Origin: DATARN01 sp963851105 | GTDB taxonomy: Bacteria; Actinomycetota; Acidimicrobiia; Acidimicrobiales; Palsa-688 | Reading direction: 5' to 3' | Length of the DNA stretch: 64,000 nucleotides | Assembly (NCBI GenBank): GCA_963851105.1 | Contig: CAWKNP010000004.1 | Span: 248,001 to 312,000 of the forward strand | Part shown: positions 33,841-40,813 of the stretch, in pieces | Numbering within the stretch: position 1 is the stretch's first letter | Layout of the letters: every line of letters starts with the position of its first letter | The notes under the pieces: generated by a model | The model's input: the letters and a program-made list of their open reading frames with translations, nothing else | Told to the model about the DNA's origin: nothing | Databases searched by the model: none | Made by a program: the position numbers and the translations under genes

Positions 33841-34581
33841 ATGAGTACCCATGAAGAGTTCGGTTGGTCCCGTCGCCGCCACGGTGGGCCCAAGCACGGC
33901 GCCGCGTGGTTGGCCATGAGCGGGCGTCACGAAGGCGGCGGCCGCGGCGAGCACGGCGGCATCGGTGGCGGAGAGCATGGCTTTGGCGGCGAGCACGGCT
34001 TCGGTGGTGGGCCCGGCATCGGCGGTTGGGGCGGCTGGGGCGGTCGGGGTCGTGGCGGCCGCGGAGGCCGGGCCCGCCGAGGCGACGTCCGCGCCGCGGT
34101 CTTGCTCCTCCTCAATGAGCAACCTCGCAACGGCTACCAGATCATCGGCGAGTTGGCCGAGCGGAGTCGCGGGGCGTGGAAGCCCAGTCCCGGCTCCGTC
34201 TACCCCGTCCTCCAGCAGCTCGAGGACGAGGGGCTCGTCGTCAGCGGGGCCGCCGACGTCGGCCGGGTGTACCGCATCACCGAGACGGGCACGGCCTATG
34301 TCGAAGCACATCGTGAGGAGATGGGCGTCCCCTGGGAGGACGCGGCCCGCGCCATGACGCAGCCGGTGTACGAGTTGGCACAGCAAATCCCGCAGGTCAT
34401 GGGCGCCATCAAGCAGGTGATGAGCGCCGGCAGCGAACGGCAGATGATCCAAGCCAGCGCGGTGCTGGCAGAAACACGGCGCTCGCTTTACCGGATACTG
34501 GCGGAGGACGCATCGGCGCCCCCCGGCGACGAGGGCACCGACGCCCCCGCGGCCGCGTCGCCCCGCGACGATGAGGGCTGA
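33841..34581 (+). CDS. PadR-family transcriptional regulator with Gly/His-rich N-terminus
   Basis: A 246-residue regulator. Residues 1-80 are a Gly/His/Arg-rich low-complexity segment (EHGFGGEHGFGGGPG, WGGWGGRGRGGRGG). The winged helix follows: RGDVRAAVLLLLNEQPRNGYQIIGELAERS, WKPSPGSVYPVLQQLEDEGLV and a GRVYRITETGTAYVEAH wing. A C-terminal helical dimerisation region (VYELAQQIPQVMGAIKQVMS) follows. ATG 33841 has GGAGGCAAGG immediately upstream. No partner transporter or enzyme follows on the same strand, so it may control itself or distant genes. The His-rich head could bind metal or nucleic acid (speculative). Confidence 0.92.
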   Translation: MSTHEEFGWSRRRHGGPKHGAAWLAMSGRHEGGGRGEHGGIGGGEHGFGGEHGFGGGPGIGGWGGWGGRGRGGRGGRARRGDVRAAVLLLLNEQPRNGYQIIGELAERSRGAWKPSPGSVYPVLQQLEDEGLVVSGAADVGRVYRITETGTAYVEAHREEMGVPWEDAARAMTQPVYELAQQIPQVMGAIKQVMSAGSERQMIQASAVLAETRRSLYRILAEDASAPPGDEGTDAPAAASPRDDEG

Positions 34582-34585
34582 CGGC

Positions 34586-35338
34586 TCAGCCGAAGGCACC
34601 CAGCTGCTGGCCGAAGGCGAACCAGTTGACCTGCATCTGGCGCTGGGCATCGGCCAGGGCAACCCGGCCGGCGCACACCGCCACCTTGGCGGCATTTTCG
34701 ACCTTGTCCTTGGTCTGCGAACTGGTGCCGAGCAAAGCGGTCCCCTTGGGCGCCTCGTAGGGCTCCATCCAGAGGTTGTGGGGGTCGGCCGGGCTCCCGC
34801 CGAGCTCGAGCGGGATGAAATGATCCAGCTCGTAGTGGCCGAGGCTGGCGTCGGCGAGGTGAAAGCCGTGGACCGCGTAGGAGAAACCTTGGTAGACAAC
34901 GAATCCGCCGGCGCCCGCCTCGAGGATTTTGATCCGGTTGGTGTAGCTCTCGGGAGGACGGACGGTGGCCGTCCATCCCGAGACGCAGATCGTCTGGCCG
35001 ATCGTCGCCTGCGACACCGCGGGGTTGGTGGCGCCCGGGGTAGAGGCGGGATCGGGCAGCACCGGCCCACCGGCCGGGGCAGAGGTGGTCGGCGCAGGGA
35101 TGGTCGGCGACACCGAGGTTGGAGGTAGCGATGTCGCCGGCGCTGATGGCGCCGCGGTCGTGGGCGGCAATAGCACCGAGGTCCCGGCCGCCGACGTCAC
35201 GCTCGTGGCGGCTACTGACGTCGTGATCGTGGCGCCCACGCTCCCGGGCCGGGCGGCGCCCCTGACGGCACCCGGGGAGCAGGCACCGCCAAGTGCCACC
35301 AGGAGGAGAGCCAGTGCGGGGAAACGGGCACCAGCCAT
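34586..35338 (-). CDS. Lipoprotein with HNH-nuclease-like C-terminal domain
   Basis: A 250-residue exported lipoprotein: MAGARFPALALLLVALGGAC gives a signal peptide with lipobox L-G-G-A-C (Cys about 20). Residues 30-110 are a Thr/Ser/Pro/Ala-rich linker. The C-terminal domain contains GHYELDHFIPLELGGSPADP then HNLWMEP, the D-H...P-x-E-x-G-G...N-L-W pattern of HNH-type nuclease-like domains. ATG 35338 sets the signal peptide correctly; upstream in-frame codons do not. It is convergent with padR (5-base gap). Nuclease activity is not proven: the metal-binding third residue is unclear, and a surface hydrolase or structural role is possible. Confidence 0.8.
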   Translation of the reverse strand: MAGARFPALALLLVALGGACSPGAVRGAARPGSVGATITTSVAATSVTSAAGTSVLLPPTTAAPSAPATSLPPTSVSPTIPAPTTSAPAGGPVLPDPASTPGATNPAVSQATIGQTICVSGWTATVRPPESYTNRIKILEAGAGGFVVYQGFSYAVHGFHLADASLGHYELDHFIPLELGGSPADPHNLWMEPYEAPKGTALLGTSSQTKDKVENAAKVAVCAGRVALADAQRQMQVNWFAFGQQLGAFG

Positions 35339-35425
35339 ACCCGGCACCCTAGGTAACCCGGTGTGACGGCAACCGACGATCCTCCCCGGACTGTGACCCA
35401 CCCTTCGGCCCGCAGGCCGCTCGGC

Positions 35426-37237
35426 CTAGTGGAAGAACGCCATCCTGATAGCCGCGGGGAGGGGCAACGGTATATCGTGCGCCGCGCCGTACAGCAACGT
35501 GGTATCGCCCCCGGAGCTGCGGTGGATGTACCAGACGCTGGTGGACGGCCGGTAGACCGCGATGTCGGTGAGGCCATCCCCGTCGTAGTCGCCCGGTACG
35601 GGGATGTCGCCGGATGCCCCATAGAAGGCCAGCAGGTCGGTGCCGGTGGTACTGCGGTGGATCAGCCACGCCCCGTTGGACGGCCGGAACACCGAGATGT
35701 CGGCCTTGCCGTCACCGTCGTAGTCGCCCGGCACCGGAATGTCGCCGGAGGCGCCGTATGCGGCGAACGTGTCGCCTCCGGAGCTGTTGTGGATGTACCA
35801 GTAGCCACCGGACGGCCGGTAGACGGCAATGTCCACTTTGCCGTCGCCATTGTAGTCAGCCGGAACCGGGACGTCGCCGGGAATCCCGTACGTGAACGAG
35901 GTATCGCTGCCCGAGCTGAGGTGCTCGTACCAGACGCCGGTAGACGGCCGGTACACCGCGATGTCGGTCCGGCCATCGCCGTCGTAGTCGGCAGGCACCG
36001 GGATGTCGCCGGGGCTTCCGAAGACCCGGACGATGTCGCCGACCGAGCTCAGCTGCAGGTACCACGTCCCCGTCGAGGGCCGGTAGACACCGATGTCGGT
36101 CTGCCCATCACCGTCGTAGTCGCCGGGCACCGCGGTGTCACCCGCGACGCCGTAGGGCCCTGACCTGTTGCCGCCGCTGCTCAGACGCAGCCGCCAGGTG
36201 GCGTTGGGCCGGAACACACCGACATCGGTCCGGCCGTCGCGGTCGTAGTCGCCAGGCGCAAGGTGGCGAACGATCGCCGTCTCGTGGGCCGCGCCGCACG
36301 TGCCGTTAATCGGGGCGTTGTTGGCGTCGCCGCTGTAGGAGGCCACGTAGCGGTACGACCCGGGAGCCGAGGGGACAAACGCCTGGGACTGGTAGGAACC
36401 GTTTCCCGACACGGAAATGGTCGATTTGAACAGCGGCGCTTGCGAACAGCTGGCATCGTGGGCACCGTACAAATCGAAGGTCAAGACGCCGGTCGGGTTG
36501 AGGCCGCCGGACAGGGTGGCCCGGTCGGAGACCGCGCTGGCGACCACGACCGGCGGCGAAGCGGTAGTGACCAGCGCCGGCTGGACCCGCACTGTCGTAA
36601 TGGAGGCGCCGAAGCTGGCCGAGGACGCACCGTCGGCGTGTGAAGCGATCACCGCCGCCATCTCAGCCGTCTGGACGCCGGAGCCCGGGTTGGCGTCGAG
36701 CGTGGGCATCTTGAGCACGGCAAATTTCAAGTTGATCTGGCAGACGGCCGTCGCGCTGGCGGGCGGGCCCAGGGTGATCGTGCTGTCGGGCGTGAGCTGG
36801 AGCTTCCCCTGGGCGGAGTCGATGACGGTGATCATGAAGGTCTTGCCTGCGCACGCGCCGCCGGGGGCGCCGAGCGCCGTGCTGATCTGGAAAACGCCGG
36901 GATCCCGGCTTCCTGCCGGGCAATCGGAGGTGGCGATAAGGACGCCGCACGACGGAACGAAGGTCACGGAGGTGACGGTCACATTGCCGGTGTTCTCCGG
37001 CGCCGTCGAGTTATTGGTGATGGTGATGTTTCCCGCCACGTTGCTCTGGCCCACCACGACGCCGGTCGGGAACGTCGGCAAAACGCTCGCCATGACGCTG
37101 GCCGAGGCATGGGGTAGGGCGACGGACAACGGGGCCGCCAGGATCACGGAGGCCACCAGTATCCGCATCAGGGAACGGTTCCCCGAGCCGTGTCTCCGCC
37201 CGCCGATCATCGTGCCTGCCGTCCCCGTCGTCGCCAT
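35426..37237 (-). CDS. Secreted FG-GAP/VCBS-repeat protein
   Basis: A 603-residue exported protein. The N-terminus has a positively charged stretch and a hydrophobic signal segment (LMRILVASVILAAPLSVAL, then ASA). Residues 35-300 are beta-rich with paired cysteines and an Ig-like YVASYSGDANN segment. From about residue 320 six repeats of 44-45 residues follow, consensus G-D-Y-D-G-D-G-x-T-D-I-x-V-Y-R-P-S-x-G-x-W-Y, ending G-D-I-P-V-P, with D-x-D-x-D-G calcium loops that would make a beta-propeller. ATG 37237 is preferred over GTG 37252. Likely a surface or extracellular binding protein; ligand unknown. Confidence 0.88.
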   Translation of the reverse strand: MATTGTAGTMIGGRRHGSGNRSLMRILVASVILAAPLSVALPHASASVMASVLPTFPTGVVVGQSNVAGNITITNNSTAPENTGNVTVTSVTFVPSCGVLIATSDCPAGSRDPGVFQISTALGAPGGACAGKTFMITVIDSAQGKLQLTPDSTITLGPPASATAVCQINLKFAVLKMPTLDANPGSGVQTAEMAAVIASHADGASSASFGASITTVRVQPALVTTASPPVVVASAVSDRATLSGGLNPTGVLTFDLYGAHDASCSQAPLFKSTISVSGNGSYQSQAFVPSAPGSYRYVASYSGDANNAPINGTCGAAHETAIVRHLAPGDYDRDGRTDVGVFRPNATWRLRLSSGGNRSGPYGVAGDTAVPGDYDGDGQTDIGVYRPSTGTWYLQLSSVGDIVRVFGSPGDIPVPADYDGDGRTDIAVYRPSTGVWYEHLSSGSDTSFTYGIPGDVPVPADYNGDGKVDIAVYRPSGGYWYIHNSSGGDTFAAYGASGDIPVPGDYDGDGKADISVFRPSNGAWLIHRSTTGTDLLAFYGASGDIPVPGDYDGDGLTDIAVYRPSTSVWYIHRSSGGDTTLLYGAAHDIPLPLPAAIRMAFFH

Positions 37238-37322
37238 TGCCCCACCCCGCACCTCGCCGTTGGCCTCGGAAGGAGGCTATGTGGCCCCTGTGGCCTCGCC
37301 CATTGTCGCCCCCCCGAGGGGA

Positions 37323-38546
37323 TTATGCGAGAACTTCCTCCCGCCGCCGCTCGAGGAAGGCGCGCTCCGCGCCATTGGCGACCAGGGCAATGGCCTCGTC
37401 GTATGCCGCCGCGGCGTCCGAGGCCCTCCCGAGCCGGCGCAGGAGATCGGCGCGAGTGGCGTGAAACAGGTGGTACTTCTCGAGGCCGAGGCTCTCAAGG
37501 AGCGCCAGCCCAGCGGCGGGTCCGTCGACCTCGGCTACCGCCACCGCCTTGTTCAGTTCGACCACGGGCGTCGGCGCCACCGCCAGTAGTTGCGTGTAGA
37601 GCGCCACTATCTGCCGCCAATCGGTGTCGGCGGCCACAACCGCGTCGCTGTGCACCGCGTTGATGGCGGCCTGGATTTGATACGGCCCCGGCTGGTTGCG
37701 CCGCAGGCACGCCCGGACGATGGCTTGGCCTTCCATGATGAGCGATCGATCCCATCGGGAACGATCCTGATCGGCAAGCAGAACGAGTTCCCCGCGAGCA
37801 TCCGACCGCGCCGGGCGCCGCGACTCGATGAGCAGCATCAGCGCCAGCAGGCCGGCCACCTCCGCCTCGTCGGGCATCAGCGCCACCAGGATGCGGCCCA
37901 GGCGGATGGCCTCGGCGCACAGATCCTCCCGCACCAGTTGTTCACTGGAGCTGGTGGTATACCCCTCGTTGAAGATCAGGTAGATCACCGCCAGCACCGC
38001 TCGCAGGCGATCGGGGAGCTCGGCGTCGCCGGGCACCCGGTAGGGAATGGCCGCGTCGCGGATCTTGCCCTTGGCCCGGACCAGCCGCTGCGCCATGGTC
38101 GCCTCGGGCACGAGGAACGCCCGGGCGATCTCCGAAGTCTGCAGCCCACCCAACAGCCGCAAGGTCAACGCCACTTGCACGTTGGGCGCCAGCGCCGGGT
38201 GGCAGCACGTGAAGATCAAACGGAGCCGGTCGTCGCTCACCGCGACGCCCGCTTCCGACTCAGGGACTTCGTCGCGGGAGTGGAGCAGCTGGGCCTGGGC
38301 GTGGCGATCGTGGCGCGACACTTCTCGGCGGAGGCGGTCGATCGCCCGGTTGCGGGCGGTGGTGATGATCCAGCCGGCCGGGCTCGGGGGTAGCCCCCGG
38401 GTCGGCCACTGCTGCACCGCCACCACAAACGCCTCCTGGACCGCCTCTTCGGCCACGTCGATGTCGCCGAAGACACGGACCAGGACAGCGACGGCCCGAC
38501 CGGAGTGTGCACGAAAGACCTGCTCGATCTGCGAAGCCGCCACCAC
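37323..38546 (-). CDS. ECF42-type RNA polymerase sigma factor with C-terminal TPR-like domain
   Basis: A 407-residue extracytoplasmic-function sigma factor. Sigma2 region: AVAVLVRVFGDIDVAEEAVQEAFVVAV and GWIITTARNRAIDRLRRE; sigma4 region: VALTLRLLGGLQTSEIARAFLVPEATMAQRLVRAKGKIR. The long C-terminus (about residues 180-407, INAVHSDAV, ELNKAVAVAEVDGPAAGLALL, YDEAIAL) is helical and TPR-like, typical of group ECF42, which lacks an anti-sigma factor and uses this domain for control. The preceding gene is a DGPF/YCII protein, the classic ECF42 partner and target. Start GTG 38546, 12 bases after that gene's stop. Confidence 0.93.
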   Translation of the reverse strand: MVAASQIEQVFRAHSGRAVAVLVRVFGDIDVAEEAVQEAFVVAVQQWPTRGLPPSPAGWIITTARNRAIDRLRREVSRHDRHAQAQLLHSRDEVPESEAGVAVSDDRLRLIFTCCHPALAPNVQVALTLRLLGGLQTSEIARAFLVPEATMAQRLVRAKGKIRDAAIPYRVPGDAELPDRLRAVLAVIYLIFNEGYTTSSSEQLVREDLCAEAIRLGRILVALMPDEAEVAGLLALMLLIESRRPARSDARGELVLLADQDRSRWDRSLIMEGQAIVRACLRRNQPGPYQIQAAINAVHSDAVVAADTDWRQIVALYTQLLAVAPTPVVELNKAVAVAEVDGPAAGLALLESLGLEKYHLFHATRADLLRRLGRASDAAAAYDEAIALVANGAERAFLERRREEVLA

Positions 38547-38558
38547 CCCGGGATCGTC

Positions 38559-38909
38559 TCAGGCTTGCTCTTGAAACGGGCGCACCTCGACCGGTGCCTG
38601 GCACGCCTCGCTGCCCTTGGCGGCCCAGGCGATGGCGGCGTCGAGATCGCGGGCCTTGATGATCCAGAAACCGCCGATCTGTTCTTTGGTCTCGGTGAAC
38701 GGGCCGTCGGTCGTCACGACCTCGCCGTCGCGCATCCGCACGACCGTCGCGGTGCTCGCCGGGAACAGGCCGCCCGCGAAGACCCAGGCGCTGGCCACCT
38801 GGAGCTCTTTGTTGAACGCGTCGACGTCGGCGAACATCTTCTCCATGACCTCGGGCGCCGGCGGCGCCTCGTCTTCGTTGCCGTGGACGGCAAGCAGGTA
38901 CTGCATCAT
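38559..38909 (-). CDS. YCII-related DGPF-domain protein
   Basis: A 116-residue protein of the YCII/DGPF family. The naming motif is present as TTDGPFTETKEQIGGFWII, with the ferredoxin-like fold start MMQYLLAVHGNEDE and the end AAIAWAAKGSEA...VEVRPF. Such proteins are almost always next to ECF42 sigma factors and are among their targets; their biochemical activity is unknown. The gene lies 12 bases upstream of the sigma gene on the same strand, so both form one operon, probably autoregulated by the sigma factor. ATG 38909; ATG 38906 is also possible. Confidence 0.93.
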   Translation of the reverse strand: MMQYLLAVHGNEDEAPPAPEVMEKMFADVDAFNKELQVASAWVFAGGLFPASTATVVRMRDGEVVTTDGPFTETKEQIGGFWIIKARDLDAAIAWAAKGSEACQAPVEVRPFQEQA

Positions 38910-38964
38910 CGGATTCCCCTTTCGTACCGGCCGGCAGGGTACCGGCCACCCATGTCAGTCGGAA

Positions 38965-39537
38965 CTAGGCCGCTTCGCTCCGCCGGTACACCGCCAGGAC
39001 CACGCCGGTGCTCGTCGCCTGCTGCTCGACCAGCTCCAGGTTGGTATGACCGCCGGCACCGAACAGCCGCATGCCGGAGCCCAGCACGACGGGGTAGATG
39101 GCCAGGCGGAACTCGTCGACCAGGCCGAGGCTCATCAGCGACTGGGCGAGCGAGGCACTGCCCGCGACCAGGATGTCACCAGGAGCATTCTCCTTCAGCT
39201 TCGTGATCTCGGTCTCAAGGTCGCCGGTGACCAGGTGGGAGTTGTTCCACTCGAGGGTGTCGAGGGTCGCGGAAACGACATACTTCGTCATGCCGTTCAT
39301 CCGGTCGGCGAAACCATGCTCGTCGGTCATCGCCGGCCAAGCGGCGGCGAAACCTTCGTAGGTCTTGCGGCCGAGCAACATGGCCTCGCTGGCGAACAGC
39401 TCGGCGAACTTGAAAGCGCCGATCTGGTCGTTCCAGTAGGGGAACGTCCAACCGCCGTATTCCGTCTTCTCGGCGCCGCCCGGGTCTTCCATGACACCGT
39501 CCAGCGAAACGAACTCGGTCACCACGATCTTTGCCAT
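38965..39537 (-). CDS. Dihydrofolate reductase-family protein (RibD C-terminal type)
   Basis: A 190-residue NADPH-dependent reductase-fold protein. It begins MAKIVVTEFVSLDGVMEDPGG, the usual start of the YyaP/YwjB-like DHFR family, with LLGRKTYEGFAAAWP (cofactor region), KYVVSATLDTLEWNNS, ILVAGSASLAQSLMSLGLVDEFRL and PVVLGSGMRLF. ATG 39537 has AAAGGAGACACG just upstream; the longer frame has no such site. It lies 55 bases upstream of the DGPF-sigma pair on the same strand, and could be part of the ECF42 regulon (inference). True folate reduction is unlikely; substrate unknown. Confidence 0.9.
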   Translation of the reverse strand: MAKIVVTEFVSLDGVMEDPGGAEKTEYGGWTFPYWNDQIGAFKFAELFASEAMLLGRKTYEGFAAAWPAMTDEHGFADRMNGMTKYVVSATLDTLEWNNSHLVTGDLETEITKLKENAPGDILVAGSASLAQSLMSLGLVDEFRLAIYPVVLGSGMRLFGAGGHTNLELVEQQATSTGVVLAVYRRSEAA

Positions 39538-39649
39538 CGTGTCTCCTTTGGATGGTGGCCAGCACCGTGCTGGCTCCTCACCGTCTATACGAACGCAGGA
39601 CGCCGGGATCGACACGAACAGAGAAGATTCCTTTTTTCAGGTCTGTTCC

Positions 39650-40813
39650 TCAAGACGATGGACTTGAAGACGCGGGCGCGGCGGTGACGATGCCCTGGGC
39701 CGCGGCCCAGCGGCCGAGATCCCGCCGCTCGATCGCCGCCGCCATCAGGTCGGGAAAAAGGTCGGGCGTGCACCCGAACGCCGATACCCCCACTGCCGCC
39801 AGGTCGGCGGCCATGCTGTGGTCGTAGGCGGGCGTCCCGTCGTCGCTCAGCGCCAGCAGCGCGACGGTGGTGACCCCGGCGGTGACCAGGGCCGCCATGC
39901 GCTTGACCAGCTCGTCTCGGATCCCGCCTTCGACGAGGTCGCTCAGCAGGATGAAGATGGTGTCGCCCGGCCGGCTGACGAGCCTCTCGCAGTAGGCGAC
40001 AGCCCGGTTGATGTCGGTCCCCCCGCCGAGCTGGGTGGCAAACAGCAAGTCGACGGGGTCGTCGAGCGTGGCTGTCAGGTCGACGACATTGGTGTCGAAC
40101 ACCACCAGTTGGGTCCGCAGCGCCCGCATCCCGGCCAGCACGGCGCCGAAAACGCTGGCGTAGACGACCGAAGCCGCCATGGAGCCGCTCTGGTCGATGC
40201 ACAGCACCACCTCGCGCGCCACGCTCTGCTGGCGGCGGCCGTAGCCGATGAGCCGCTCGGGGATGATCGTGCGATACGCCGGCTGGTAGTGCCGCAGGTT
40301 GGCGTGGATGGTGGCGGCCCAGTCGATGTCGCCGGGACGGGGGCGCCGGCTGCGAGCGGCCCGGTTGAGGGCGCCGGTGACCGCCTCGCGGGTCCGCGGG
40401 GCGAGCCGGGCCTCCAGTTGGTCGATGACCGTGCGTACGACCGCCCGTGCCGTCTCCCGGCTCCGGGGCGGGATCACGCCCTTGAGAGCCACCAGCATCG
40501 CCACCAGCGACACGTCGGGTTCGACCGCCGCCAGCATCTCCGGCTCCAGCAGCAACTGCCGCAGTCCGAGGCGGTCCATGGCGTCGAGCTGCATGACCTG
40601 GACCACCGAGGCGGGGAAATAGGTCCGGATGTCCCCCAGCCAGCGGGCGACGGCGGGCGCCGATCTCCCGAGATTGGCTTCGCGCCTCGCCCCGTACAGC
40701 GCGTTCAGCGCCTGGTCGCGGCCCCGGTCCTCGCCGTCGAGCCGGATCCCGGTGCCGTCGCCGTCGCCGTCGCCGCCGAGGACGAGGCGCCACCGCTGCA
40801 GCCGCTCGCTCAT
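39650..40813 (-). CDS. VWA-domain protein of the MoxR-DUF5682 system
   Basis: A 387-residue protein. N-terminal helical region with a GDGDGDGTG stretch made by a short GTC/GAC codon repeat, then RREANLGRSAPAVARWLGDIRTYFP. The C-terminal half is a von Willebrand factor A domain with MIDAS motif VVLCIDQSGSMAAS, the second metal-site T/G in GGGTDINRAV, and ILLSDLVEGG. The ATG at 40813 overlaps the DUF5682 stop (ATGA 40810-40813). MoxR AAA ATPases typically act with VWA partners to remodel or assemble other proteins, so this is probably the adaptor of that complex. Located in the cytoplasm (no signal). Confidence 0.9.
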   Translation of the reverse strand: MSERLQRWRLVLGGDGDGDGTGIRLDGEDRGRDQALNALYGARREANLGRSAPAVARWLGDIRTYFPASVVQVMQLDAMDRLGLRQLLLEPEMLAAVEPDVSLVAMLVALKGVIPPRSRETARAVVRTVIDQLEARLAPRTREAVTGALNRAARSRRPRPGDIDWAATIHANLRHYQPAYRTIIPERLIGYGRRQQSVAREVVLCIDQSGSMAASVVYASVFGAVLAGMRALRTQLVVFDTNVVDLTATLDDPVDLLFATQLGGGTDINRAVAYCERLVSRPGDTIFILLSDLVEGGIRDELVKRMAALVTAGVTTVALLALSDDGTPAYDHSMAADLAAVGVSAFGCTPDLFPDLMAAAIERRDLGRWAAAQGIVTAAPASSSPSS

